Source: Argyresthia goedartella (lineage: Eukaryota > Arthropoda > Insecta > Lepidoptera > Argyresthiidae). From it: a DNA stretch of 64,000 bases. The stretch lies in contig OX463816.1 of the NCBI GenBank assembly GCA_949825045.1, positions 20,719,243-20,783,242 of the forward strand. Reading direction: 5' to 3'. This document shows, piece by piece, positions 60,001-64,000 of this stretch; position 1 is the stretch's first letter; each line of letters starts with the position of its first letter. The notes under the pieces were generated by a model. It was not told where the DNA came from, searched no databases, and saw nothing but the letters and a program-made list of their open reading frames with translations. Position numbers and translations under genes: made by a program.

Positions 60001-62258
60001 TCTTACGTCATGTCAAACGGGAAGGCGAAGTCGAAAAAATCGCAAGCCCACGGAATTAATGGACCACCCCTGATGCTTTTTGAGGATTAATCCACTTTTG
60101 CCGCAGTCTCCTCTAGCCACACAAAATTTTCTGAATACAAATGTTTCAATTTTGGCCATGGTATTAAATAACATAAAAATATACATTTTAGGAGTATCTT
60201 TTTGCCACAATTACTATTATATGGTTAAATAAAAAGGCACAGTCAGCAACACAATTGTAGGACAGAAAAAACGGACCAGTTAAAAATATAATTTACGTTG
60301 GGTGGTGTGGATATAAAAACTTTTGAACTTAACCATACTTTGGCTACTGTGGGAAAAGGGAACCATCTAAACTCAAAAATTATTCATTTTAATAAGACTG
60401 TGTTAAAGGAGATGCCAAAAAAATGTGGTAAAGTGGAATAACCCCATAGGAGGCAGGCAGACAGCTGACATTGGATTTTGGAAAATATTGTCAACATTGT
60501 CATGTACTTAATTAAAGAAAGAAGAGGGAAAAATATACTTATAGTAATTCACGTTTTTTACCTAAATAATGTGAATGTAGCAACAAGTGTGATGGTCCCA
60601 AAACTTCCTGTATAGTAATTTCCCATTCTGTCCTCTCTGAGAAAGACTCCTGTGTTCCAATAGCAAAAATATCTGGAACATTTTTTACTTCCCTTGGAAA
60701 TATAAAGTCTGCTAGCTCCCTGAAAAAAATCAAGTAATGTCAGCTATATTCCACTGGCATCTCATAGTCATATCATAGAATTGATGATCTGGCCAAGTGG
60801 CCGACCATTTCATTAAAGGGTTGAATTTGATGAAACATGTCTTTTTAAAAGCATTTTTACTCAGTACTACCTAATGTTTTTTATGATATACATGTGACAC
60901 TAACACAATGACTATTCAAGGCTTTGTTGCGCCTTTGCCTTTAGTTTTCGCCTAAGCTGCCGCTGTGTTTTTTCTCTAAAAGATTCAATCATGGTTGGCC
61001 ATTTAATGATATGGTAGAGTACTCTGTCAAGAGTGAAACAACTAAGAAGTAGCAGTCATAGGAATAGCAGTTGCAACAACTTACTGTGGAGGTGTCTGTC
61101 CATTCATATTCCATGTACCAACAAATATTGTCACTTCTCTATCAGGGAACACATGCTCTAACTCCGCTGCACCCAACAATGAGTTTGTTGCCAGCCTTCC
61201 ATACAGATAGTTCCTTTCTCTGGCTTCCTGTGTCGGTATCAGGCGAAGCACTTGTGCAGCCAGCAGTGTATTACGAGCTAAGCTATCTGTACTGCCGGCG
61301 CGGGAATTTGATCTTGTAATCTGTGACTTTGCTCTGATGAGAAAATAAAAATATTATTGTTTTCACTGACAAAAATAAAAATATCCAAAGAGTAATGACG
61401 GCCTCTGTCAAGCTGCGGTAGTGGCTATGCCTACCATGTGAGAGGTCCCGGGTTTGATTACCACTGGGAATAAAGAAAAATAACCCAAGTTTTCGATGTT
61501 TATATGTGTGATGTCGCTGTTTCTGGTTCCCATGACACAAGGTATCCTAGTGTGGGGCCAGAAGCATTGTATGTGCCTGTATATAGATGTTAAAATTTAT
61601 GTTAATTTGACACTTACCTCTTTTTTCGATCTAAAGAACTGCTTCTGTCACTTTCAGGAGATGATGGATGATAAAAAGGTTTTGATTCACTTGAAATCAA
61701 GTGATCAGCTGATAGACGCTTCACAAATAAACTGCTTATAGGCTTTGCATCTTCAAATGAGCCTGAATGCTCATATAACTTGTTAACTTCTCCTTTAGGG
61801 AATTTCACAGTAGCTTTAGCTATATCCGGTTTTGAGTATGAATTAGCGTTATCACTTGGGCTTATTATTGAATTATTGATAGGACTAACTGGCATAGAAT
61901 CCTCTTTAGACGACTGTCCTTCAACTTGACTTTTTAGACGCGATCTACCAAAGAGTTTTCTGCAGCATTTCTGATGGTTTTCCTCTCTAAGCTTGTTGTC
62001 TGGATGTTTGTTGCTGTTGTCGCAGACGGGCTCAATATGGTTACATCTTTGGTATTCTAGGGTATCTAGGTGGTTCTCAGCACTATGAGCACTCTGTGCA
62101 ATGAACGGATCAGCTGGGGAGATGGGACGAGACGTCGATTGACTAAATTCGTCGTTGGAGTCCGTATCTACATAACAGCCAACTTTAGGTGACTTCTTGA
62201 CGAACAAACGTTTCCTGAGAGACAGTTTCTGTTTCGTTTTGTTAGGAGACGTTGACAT
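26954..62258 (-). CDS. INPP5E, inositol polyphosphate-5-phosphatase E (10 exons)
   Basis: Removes the 5-phosphate from PI(4,5)P2 and PI(3,4,5)P3; in animals INPP5E acts at the primary cilium and is prenylated. I joined ten exons (listed) with GT-AG introns and consistent phases. Coding length is 1,925 nt, one short of 642 codons, because exon 5 lacks a base. The intended product is about 641 residues, close to the vertebrate length. Family motifs in order: [107 protein letters not shown], and a C-terminal CAIQ CaaX box. The first ~215 residues are low-complexity and basic/serine-rich. Intron 9 (13 kb) carries the exon-derived satellite. Identification is firm; whether this allele is functional is not. 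Confidence 0.93.
27069..27680 (-). other. INPP5E intron 9, unique 3' part
   Basis: Unique sequence between exon 10 and the satellite. It contains an (ac)n microsatellite near 27260-27280 and nothing else recognisable. Confidence 0.6.
27725..27815 (-). pseudogene. Terminal satellite monomer, catalytic Asp changed
   Basis: Last copy before exon 10. It is a 91-base exon-like unit with acceptor cag and donor GTGAGTACATAAACAG in the right phase, but it encodes TSHHKPVW instead of TSDHKPVW. After its donor the sequence departs from the monomer consensus into unique intron, so it marks the downstream edge of the array. Confidence 0.8.
33068..33135. repeat. Perfect palindrome in the satellite, 32-bp arms, 4-bp spacer
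   Basis: The arm ataaacagtagttacatgtg… pairs perfectly with the matching sequence after the spacer atcg. An identical copy lies at 34201-34268, exactly 1,133 bp away, so the palindrome was copied as part of a larger duplication. Confidence 0.9.
34201..34268. repeat. Second copy of the 32-bp-arm palindrome
   Basis: Same arms and same atcg spacer as 33068-33135. It lies in the second copy of a ~0.97-kb duplicated block (about 32275-33245 and 33408-34378). Confidence 0.9.
36222..36352 (-). repeat. 3' LTR of the non-coding LTR element
   Basis: 131 bp, identical to the partner at 39484-39614. The polypurine tract (minus strand aaaaaagggggaagg) adjoins it at 36353-36367. Confidence 0.92.
36368..39468 (-). 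other. Internal region of the LTR element, non-coding
   Basis: Strongly AT-rich and asymmetric: the plus strand has very few G residues for about 2.6 kb (36370-38990), so the element's sense strand is C-poor. Near the 5' end on the minus strand a short lysine-rich frame (39141-39335, [16 protein letters not shown]) and a second frame to 38999 look like a leader or gag remnant. A good splice-donor match (at/gtaagtaa) lies near 39002. No retroviral domain is seen. Confidence 0.6.
39469..39483 (-). other. Primer-binding site, tRNA-Arg type
   Basis: Minus-strand tggcgaccgtgccag directly after the 5' LTR. It complements the 3' end of arginine tRNA (…ctgtcacggtcgcca in insects, from memory of the tRNA family) with one mismatch. 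It fixes the orientation of the element. Confidence 0.75.
39484..39614 (-). repeat. 5' LTR of the non-coding LTR element
   Basis: 131 bp, identical to 36222-36352, followed by the target duplication cctg and then the resumed satellite. Confidence 0.92.
39615..40136 (-). repeat. Satellite, upstream block (about four copies)
   Basis: Continuation of the exon 9 array beyond the LTR insertion: three complete monomers plus the shared 3' part of the genuine exon 9. Homology ends at about 40136, inside genuine exon 9, at the tetranucleotide gtac. This is the upstream boundary of the duplicated unit. Confidence 0.92.
40049..40193 (-). CDS. INPP5E exon 9 (genuine copy, catalytic SDHKP motif)
   Basis: 145 nt. 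Acceptor ctacgattgcag (40194-40205) with a plausible upstream ttctaaaac branch region; donor GTGAGTAC at 40041-40048. Encodes [15 protein letters not shown]… then [19 protein letters not shown], ending LRPGTD plus two bases. It is 54 nt (18 codons) longer than a monomer's exon, so the phase is identical. The His of SDHKP is the conserved catalytic residue of the family. Only this copy has the unique 5' half, which is why I take it as the original. Confidence 0.88.
40194..41288 (-). other. INPP5E intron 8
   Basis: No gene inside. The stretch at about 40935-41030 (catcatcatcatcagcctgt, then gtataggcctcc) looks like a common insect retroelement tail. The rest is unremarkable. Confidence 0.6.
41289..41406 (-). 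CDS. INPP5E exon 8
   Basis: 118 nt; acceptor ttcccag, donor GTGACTAATG. Encodes [20 protein letters not shown] then DRILFKSR, the conserved [13 protein letters not shown] motif that helps form the active site. Ends one base into a Gly codon. Confidence 0.93.
41507..41791. repeat. MITE with long (~115-bp) inverted repeats
   Basis: gataccaccaaaaacataaa at the left pairs with the complementary right end (tttatgtttttggtgggatatc), and pairing continues through most of the element (agttcaatatca, tcgtggctg). It lies in INPP5E intron 7. No coding capacity. Confidence 0.75.
41792..42951. other. INPP5E intron 7, no gene seen
   Basis: Short frames only; none shows a recognisable domain. AT-rich with a GC-rich patch near 42420-42490. 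Confidence 0.5.
42952..43560 (-). pseudogene. Reverse transcriptase fragment (RTE-like)
   Basis: Minus-strand frame with [22 protein letters not shown] and [17 protein letters not shown], the region between endonuclease and RT finger in RTE/craft-type elements. The preceding piece ([15 protein letters not shown], about 43430-43550) is in another frame. The palm is absent. Decayed fragment in INPP5E intron 7. Confidence 0.7.
43946..44071 (-). CDS. INPP5E exon 7
   Basis: 126 nt, phase 0 at both ends. Acceptor gatttcag, donor GTAAAGTG. Encodes [20 protein letters not shown] then [16 protein letters not shown], matching the family segment that ends in the substrate-binding FxPTYK motif. Confidence 0.92.
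44418..44600 (-). pseudogene. Reverse transcriptase palm fragment
   Basis: Minus-strand frame [20 protein letters not shown] then [20 protein letters not shown]. This is the RTE-type palm, with the catalytic FADD changed to FAVD. Dead fragment in INPP5E intron 6, not contiguous with 42952-43560. Confidence 0.6.
44601..45573. other. INPP5E intron 6 sequence without genes
   Basis: Sequence near 44895-44985 (cccgtcacgtgcaacgcccg, ccaaggacctt) reappears in inverted orientation near 51290-51400, so it belongs to a dispersed repeat. The 100-codon plus-strand frame at 44958-45260 has no recognisable domain. Confidence 0.45.
45574..46329 (-). mobile_element. 756-bp TIR element with a transposase remnant
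   Basis: The ends tgagtacactcggcgccacg and its inverted partner (cgtggcgccgagtatactca) form TIRs of about 35 bp continuing into aataaagagct. A minus-strand frame of 99 codons lies inside. It is probably a non-autonomous deletion derivative of a larger DNA transposon. Confidence 0.75.
45803..46099 (-). CDS. Small protein inside the TIR element (transposase N-terminus?)
   Basis: Starts [18 protein letters not shown] and continues [20 protein letters not shown], ending MNTSSLK; 98 residues, helical and charged. It resembles the N-terminal region of some insect transposon proteins, but I do not recognise the family with certainty. No catalytic domain. Confidence 0.45.
   Translation of the reverse strand: MPKNKVLTRQARKMVYDVNCYIKKESDEIVADLKLAKTTSATSSITLQNLLEATIQNLNEVRNRSISVTDQNILTEICHNLEQNREEFGQAMNTSSLK
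46330..47431. other. Non-coding INPP5E intron 6 sequence
   Basis: No gene or clear repeat is seen. Confidence 0.5.
47445..49358 (-). mobile_element. 5'-truncated jockey-type LINE, 1.9 kb, 13-bp TSD
   Basis: Minus-strand copy flanked by the direct repeat ctgaatgctctcc at 47432-47444 and 49359-49371. It begins within ORF2 and ends in the same 3' sequence as the short copy at 6236-6777. GC-rich relative to the surroundings. It lies in INPP5E intron 6, in the gene's orientation. Confidence 0.88.
47620..49358 (-). pseudogene. Jockey-type reverse transcriptase, frameshifted
   Basis: The first part (49325-48738) includes [20 protein letters not shown] and [20 protein letters not shown]; the second (48714-47620) includes [53 protein letters not shown] and the palm [11 protein letters not shown]. 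The two parts are joined by a one-base loss near 48740 (ESYR / [12 protein letters not shown]). The endonuclease is missing by truncation. Confidence 0.88.
49372..50520. other. Non-coding INPP5E intron 6 sequence
   Basis: No supported gene. AT-rich; frames at 49209-49639 are antisense to, or run past, the LINE. Confidence 0.5.
50521..51060 (+). mobile_element. 3' end of an unidentified retroelement
   Basis: Contains GC-rich tandem units (cgggcgcaggccctaa-like, three copies at about 50550-50620), a long (ac)n/(ccctca)n microsatellite at 50740-50830, and ends aataaagaattattattatt with an (att)n tail. The tail indicates a LINE or SINE 3' end. Family not identified. Confidence 0.45.
51061..52690. 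other. Non-coding INPP5E intron 6 sequence with MITE relatives
   Basis: 51545-51785 resembles the MITE at 26017-26521 (gcccggc-rich block, taatttttaggta, gagtcggcataa, acaacaccc). No gene is supported elsewhere; the short frames at 51812-52437 lack domains. Confidence 0.45.
52742..54169 (+). pseudogene. LINE B ORF1 with two in-frame stops
   Basis: One register runs through TAG at 52937 and TGA at 53267. The N-terminal coiled coil ([20 protein letters not shown]) is followed by Cys/Lys-rich sequence. The C-terminal half has an SGNH-like domain ([27 protein letters not shown]). The upstream start is not identified. It ends in tttaaat followed by TAA. Confidence 0.75.
54160..54166 (+). promoter_or_regulatory. 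Candidate -1 frameshift site at the ORF1/ORF2 junction
   Basis: tttaaat fits the X XXY YYZ slippery heptamer in the ORF1 frame and is followed immediately by the ORF1 stop TAA. ORF2 is in the -1 frame and open from 54130, so a -1 slip would fuse ORF1 to ORF2. No downstream pseudoknot was identified by eye. Confidence 0.4.
54167..57112 (+). pseudogene. LINE B ORF2: endonuclease / reverse transcriptase, broken
   Basis: Endonuclease: [50 protein letters not shown]. Reverse transcriptase: [54 protein letters not shown] and [16 protein letters not shown] at 55102-55104 and a frameshift near 56405 interrupt it. Length and domains are otherwise complete. Confidence 0.88.
57351..59017. other. Non-coding INPP5E intron 6 sequence
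   Basis: No supported gene. The minus-strand frame at 57766-58056 lacks known motifs and ends in repeat-like sequence. A short palindrome with atcgatatt cores is near 58585-58610. Confidence 0.5.
59018..59118 (-). CDS. INPP5E exon 6
   Basis: 101 nt; acceptor gtgtttcag, donor GTGAGCC. Encodes [20 protein letters not shown], the catalytic GDxNxR block, ending WIEETE in phase 0. It starts by completing an Asp codon, so it expects one leftover base from exon 5. Confidence 0.95.
59392..59481 (-). CDS. INPP5E exon 5, apparent one-base deletion
   Basis: 90 nt between acceptor attcctcag and donor GTGAGAGAG. The start matches the family in one frame (EKVKERV), and the rest matches in the next ([23 protein letters not shown]). 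One base is missing at about 59460 (gggttcgg where gggtttcgg would keep frame). With 91 nt the phase to exon 6 would be exact. Sequencing or assembly error, a polymorphism or a real null mutation are all possible. Confidence 0.8.
59713..59894 (-). CDS. INPP5E exon 4
   Basis: 182 nt; acceptor ttttactccag, donor GTAACAAT. Encodes [20 protein letters not shown] then [20 protein letters not shown] and AHLTAHQ, the core beta-strands and His-containing motif of 5-phosphatases. Ends in phase 0. Confidence 0.95.
60562..60719 (-). CDS. INPP5E exon 3
   Basis: 158 nt; acceptor ttttttcag, donor GTAAAAAACG. Encodes [20 protein letters not shown] then [13 protein letters not shown] and [13 protein letters not shown]. 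The GTQE motif carries the metal-binding Glu. It is joined by a 2+1 base split Gln codon to exon 2. Confidence 0.94.
61085..61333 (-). CDS. INPP5E exon 2
   Basis: 249 nt; acceptor ttctcatcag, donor GTAAGTTG. Encodes [20 protein letters not shown], a linker helix, then [20 protein letters not shown] and NGQTPP, where Asn of TWNMNGQ starts the catalytic domain. Split codons at both ends fit exons 1 and 3. Confidence 0.94.
61397..61591 (+). mobile_element. tRNA-derived SINE, copy 2 (INPP5E intron 1)
   Basis: Same head (agctgcggtagtggc, ggtttgattac) and body (gatgtcgctgtttctgg, gtggggccagaa) as the copy at 21875. It fills most of the 284-bp intron 1, opposite to the gene. Confidence 0.8.
61618..62258 (-). 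CDS. INPP5E exon 1
   Basis: 641 nt starting ATG ([20 protein letters not shown]), ending SSSLDRKK plus two bases at donor GTAAGTG. The ~213 residues are basic and Ser/Pro-rich without a folded domain, as in the variable N-terminus of INPP5E proteins. The ATG is the first in frame and follows an AT-rich, presumably promoter-proximal, region. Confidence 0.88.
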
Positions 62259-62681
62259 ATTGGGTTTTCAACCACAGTATTGCACTGTTTATGTTAATTT
62301 ACATTTTTATCTAAAAAGTTAATTACATTTTTATCTAAAATAGGTAACGTAACCTATAACTTTCGGTTCTATTCTGTCAATACTGTCAAATTATGTTCGT
62401 TCAGAAACTGAAAAAATGGTAATGCCGAATGTTGTGGTACTGTTTATTGTGGCAATTTAATCAGCAGATTGATCCTAATTTAAATCTTATACTCTTGTTC
62501 AAACTTTTAGACTAAACAATTTGAATAGTACATTAAGTTGCGTTACTATGGCGACAATACAAAAGCAAACTTGTAAACAATTTTCCCGTCAATCCCAAAC
62601 ACCTTTCCTCCCTCATGCTTGCTTACTTCATGCTATATGCTACCAATATTTTAATCAGGTCTTTACAATTTAATGGGTATT
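62259..62681 (-). promoter_or_regulatory. INPP5E 5' UTR/promoter interval
   Basis: The 423-bp gap between the Ly6-type gene's stop and the INPP5E start must hold the INPP5E promoter unless the two genes are co-transcribed. A short direct repeat (acatttttatctaaaa twice, near 62302 and 62326) is present. No TATA box is obvious. Confidence 0.4.
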
Positions 62682-62839
62682 TTAACAAAGACCTAAGATG
62701 GCGAAAGCTATTATTAGAAAGACAGCACCAGTCTTCAAAACACGTACAGCGTTACTGGTACCCGGGACTAACAAGTTTAATCCGGTGTACTCTGGAGTTG
62801 GCGATAGGCTTCCTCCAACCAATGACTGGATACCATCAC
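62682..62839 (-). CDS. Ly6/uPAR-type GPI-anchored protein, last exon
   Basis: 158 nt after acceptor tcttttttcag. Encodes GDGIQSLVGGSLSPTPEYTG, then NLLVPGTSNAVRV, and finishes with the hydrophobic tail AVFLIIAFAILGLC stop. A hydrophobic C-terminus after a small-residue stretch fits a GPI-attachment signal. The split Gly codon joins exactly to the exon at 62945. Confidence 0.8.
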
Positions 62840-62944
62840 CTGAAAAAAGATATACCTAGATATTTTATTAGGTAAAGTACGTGATTTTCTAGGTAATAGA
62901 TTAGTCCCTGAGAGTTTTTTTCAGTCTCAAGCATCGTCATTTAC

Positions 62945-63074
62945 CAATGTTGCATAAATCGGTGGTGCAAGCTCTGTAGAACGTTCTGAAGGTGGAATCA
63001 GTGACTTCGTGGTTCAGGAAGTCAGGAGTCTGCTCGCAGCCTCGCATGAAGCTCGCTATCTCTCCGGGCGGGTC
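62945..63074 (-). CDS. Ly6/uPAR-type protein, penultimate exon
   Basis: 130 nt; acceptor cattctag, donor GTAAATGA. Encodes DPPGEIASFMRGCEQTPDFL then FRTFYRACTTDLCNIG. The final C-x4-CN (CTTDLCN) is the hallmark of the three-finger Ly6 fold, and the GC…C pattern before it fits too. Earlier exons with the signal peptide and first cysteines must lie beyond the right edge. Insect relatives are small cell-surface proteins such as those regulating ion channels or septate junctions; the specific member cannot be told. Confidence 0.78.
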
Positions 63075-63493
63075 CTAGAATGAAGATCGGTTTCTGTTAA
63101 AACATTAGCGGCCAAGAGTTTCACCGACACCAACAGGCGCGCGCGACTTAAGGTAGGGACAGACTGAGCTCACGTATGCAACTTATGCAACGCAACGTGG
63201 GAGAGTTGATGTGTACGTACACTTGTCCCACGTACACAACGCTTGACATCAAAGACTTGTCATTTCTTCTTGAAGAAGGTGCAGCCGCAGCGTGCAAGCC
63301 CAACGTCTATTCGTGCGCGACTGACGCGTTGCGAACGTAAGTTCTAGAAACACACTGGTCGTACGCTTGGAATCAGTGTGACCAGATTAAATTTTACGAA
63401 AATACCGAGGCACCTCAAAAAAATTCTGAAATATACCGATTTACATAGGACAGATATACCAATAAAAATACTGATTTTCTTAACAGGTTTTAT
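63075..63493. other. Intron of the Ly6-type gene / non-coding
   Basis: Contains repeated tacgtacac/gtgggaca-like motifs at about 63165-63245 but no coding sequence that I can support. Confidence 0.4.
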
Positions 63494-64000
63494 TTATTCA
63501 TTTTCACAATAAATGTTAGAGTTATATTTTAACATCTTTTTCGAAGGATTAAATTTTACACAACCTCCTTCATCCTTAACACCTTGCTTTGTTTTTAAAA
63601 TTGCTGACACATTTTTGTTTACAAATCTATTTCTTTGGTCCGTTTTTATTAAATTTATCTGTGAAAATATGCGCTCGCATGCAGCATTCGATACCGGTAT
63701 ACATAGCAGAGATTTACTAAAACTAGTTATATTTTTGTATTTTAACATGCCATCACTGTTAGAAATTTTCCCAACTTCCACCCAAAATTGTTCACATGAG
63801 ATGGGTGAGCCAGTGCTCGAAGATTGTAACAAATCACTTACTTCGCGATCAAACTTTAGGGTTCTATATTCTTCGTCGATTAACTGCATTTGTTCTGGCT
63901 GTACTTCGCATGGGAAAGTTTCTATTACATTTCGTAAACTGCGAAATTCTTTATGCACGGCAGTGTGTGGGTCAAGAAATTTTAGTTCTTTAAAAACTGG
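63494..64000 (-). pseudogene. hAT transposase C-terminal fragment, runs off the window
   Basis: The minus-strand frame is open to the right edge (VFKELKFLDPHTAVHKEFRS…). It contains the hAT C-terminal dimerisation signature FSKSLLCIPVSNAACERIFS then QINLIKTDQRNRF. The catalytic domain would be beyond the window. It may sit in an intron of the Ly6-type gene. Whether the element is intact cannot be judged. Confidence 0.8.

Noticed and set aside
62615..62875. Plus-strand frame as a small gene
   Set aside because: It is antisense to the last exon of the Ly6-type gene, whose splice phase and protein features are convincing.

Overview
The window is animal nuclear DNA, most likely from a moth or butterfly. 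The evidence is AT-rich sequence, GT-AG introns, and a transposon mix of BEL/Pao, jockey- and CR1-like LINEs, pogo, Tc1, hAT and tRNA-derived SINEs. No bacterial-style operons are present. The species is an inference; no database was searched.

Region 1-22.1 kb is almost entirely nested transposons. A near-intact two-ORF LINE (1395-6220, minus) and a 5'-truncated jockey LINE (6236-6777) are both inserted in one copy of a short inverted-repeat element. They are followed by a decayed pogo element (about 7.3-10.4 kb), a young complete BEL/Pao retrotransposon (10543-17873, LTRs nearly identical, TSD cacgg), a Tc1 transposase (18356-19348), MITEs and a SINE. Region 22.1-26.9 kb is non-coding with several fold-back repeats and one MITE.

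Region 26954-62258 (minus) is a single host gene that can be assembled exon by exon: the inositol polyphosphate 5-phosphatase INPP5E. It has ten exons, all phases agree, and it ends in a CaaX box (CAIQ). Transposons inflate its introns; intron 6 alone is about 15 kb. Exon 5 appears to lack one base.

The most striking feature is in INPP5E intron 9. It contains about 66 tandem copies of a ~131-bp monomer that is the 3' part of INPP5E's own exon 9 (the catalytic TSDHKPVW module) plus its splice donor and about 40 bp of intron. The satellite at 27.7-36.2 kb and 39.6-40.1 kb is therefore an exon-derived array inside its parent gene. It has two ancestral subfamilies that differ almost only at silent codon positions, higher-order duplications, fold-back variants and recurrent catalytic-site changes. 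A recent non-coding LTR element (36222-39614, identical 131-bp LTRs, tRNA-Arg-type primer site) has inserted into the array.

Upstream of INPP5E and on the same strand, 62682-63074 holds the last two exons of a Ly6/uPAR-type GPI-anchored protein. A hAT transposase fragment runs off the right edge.
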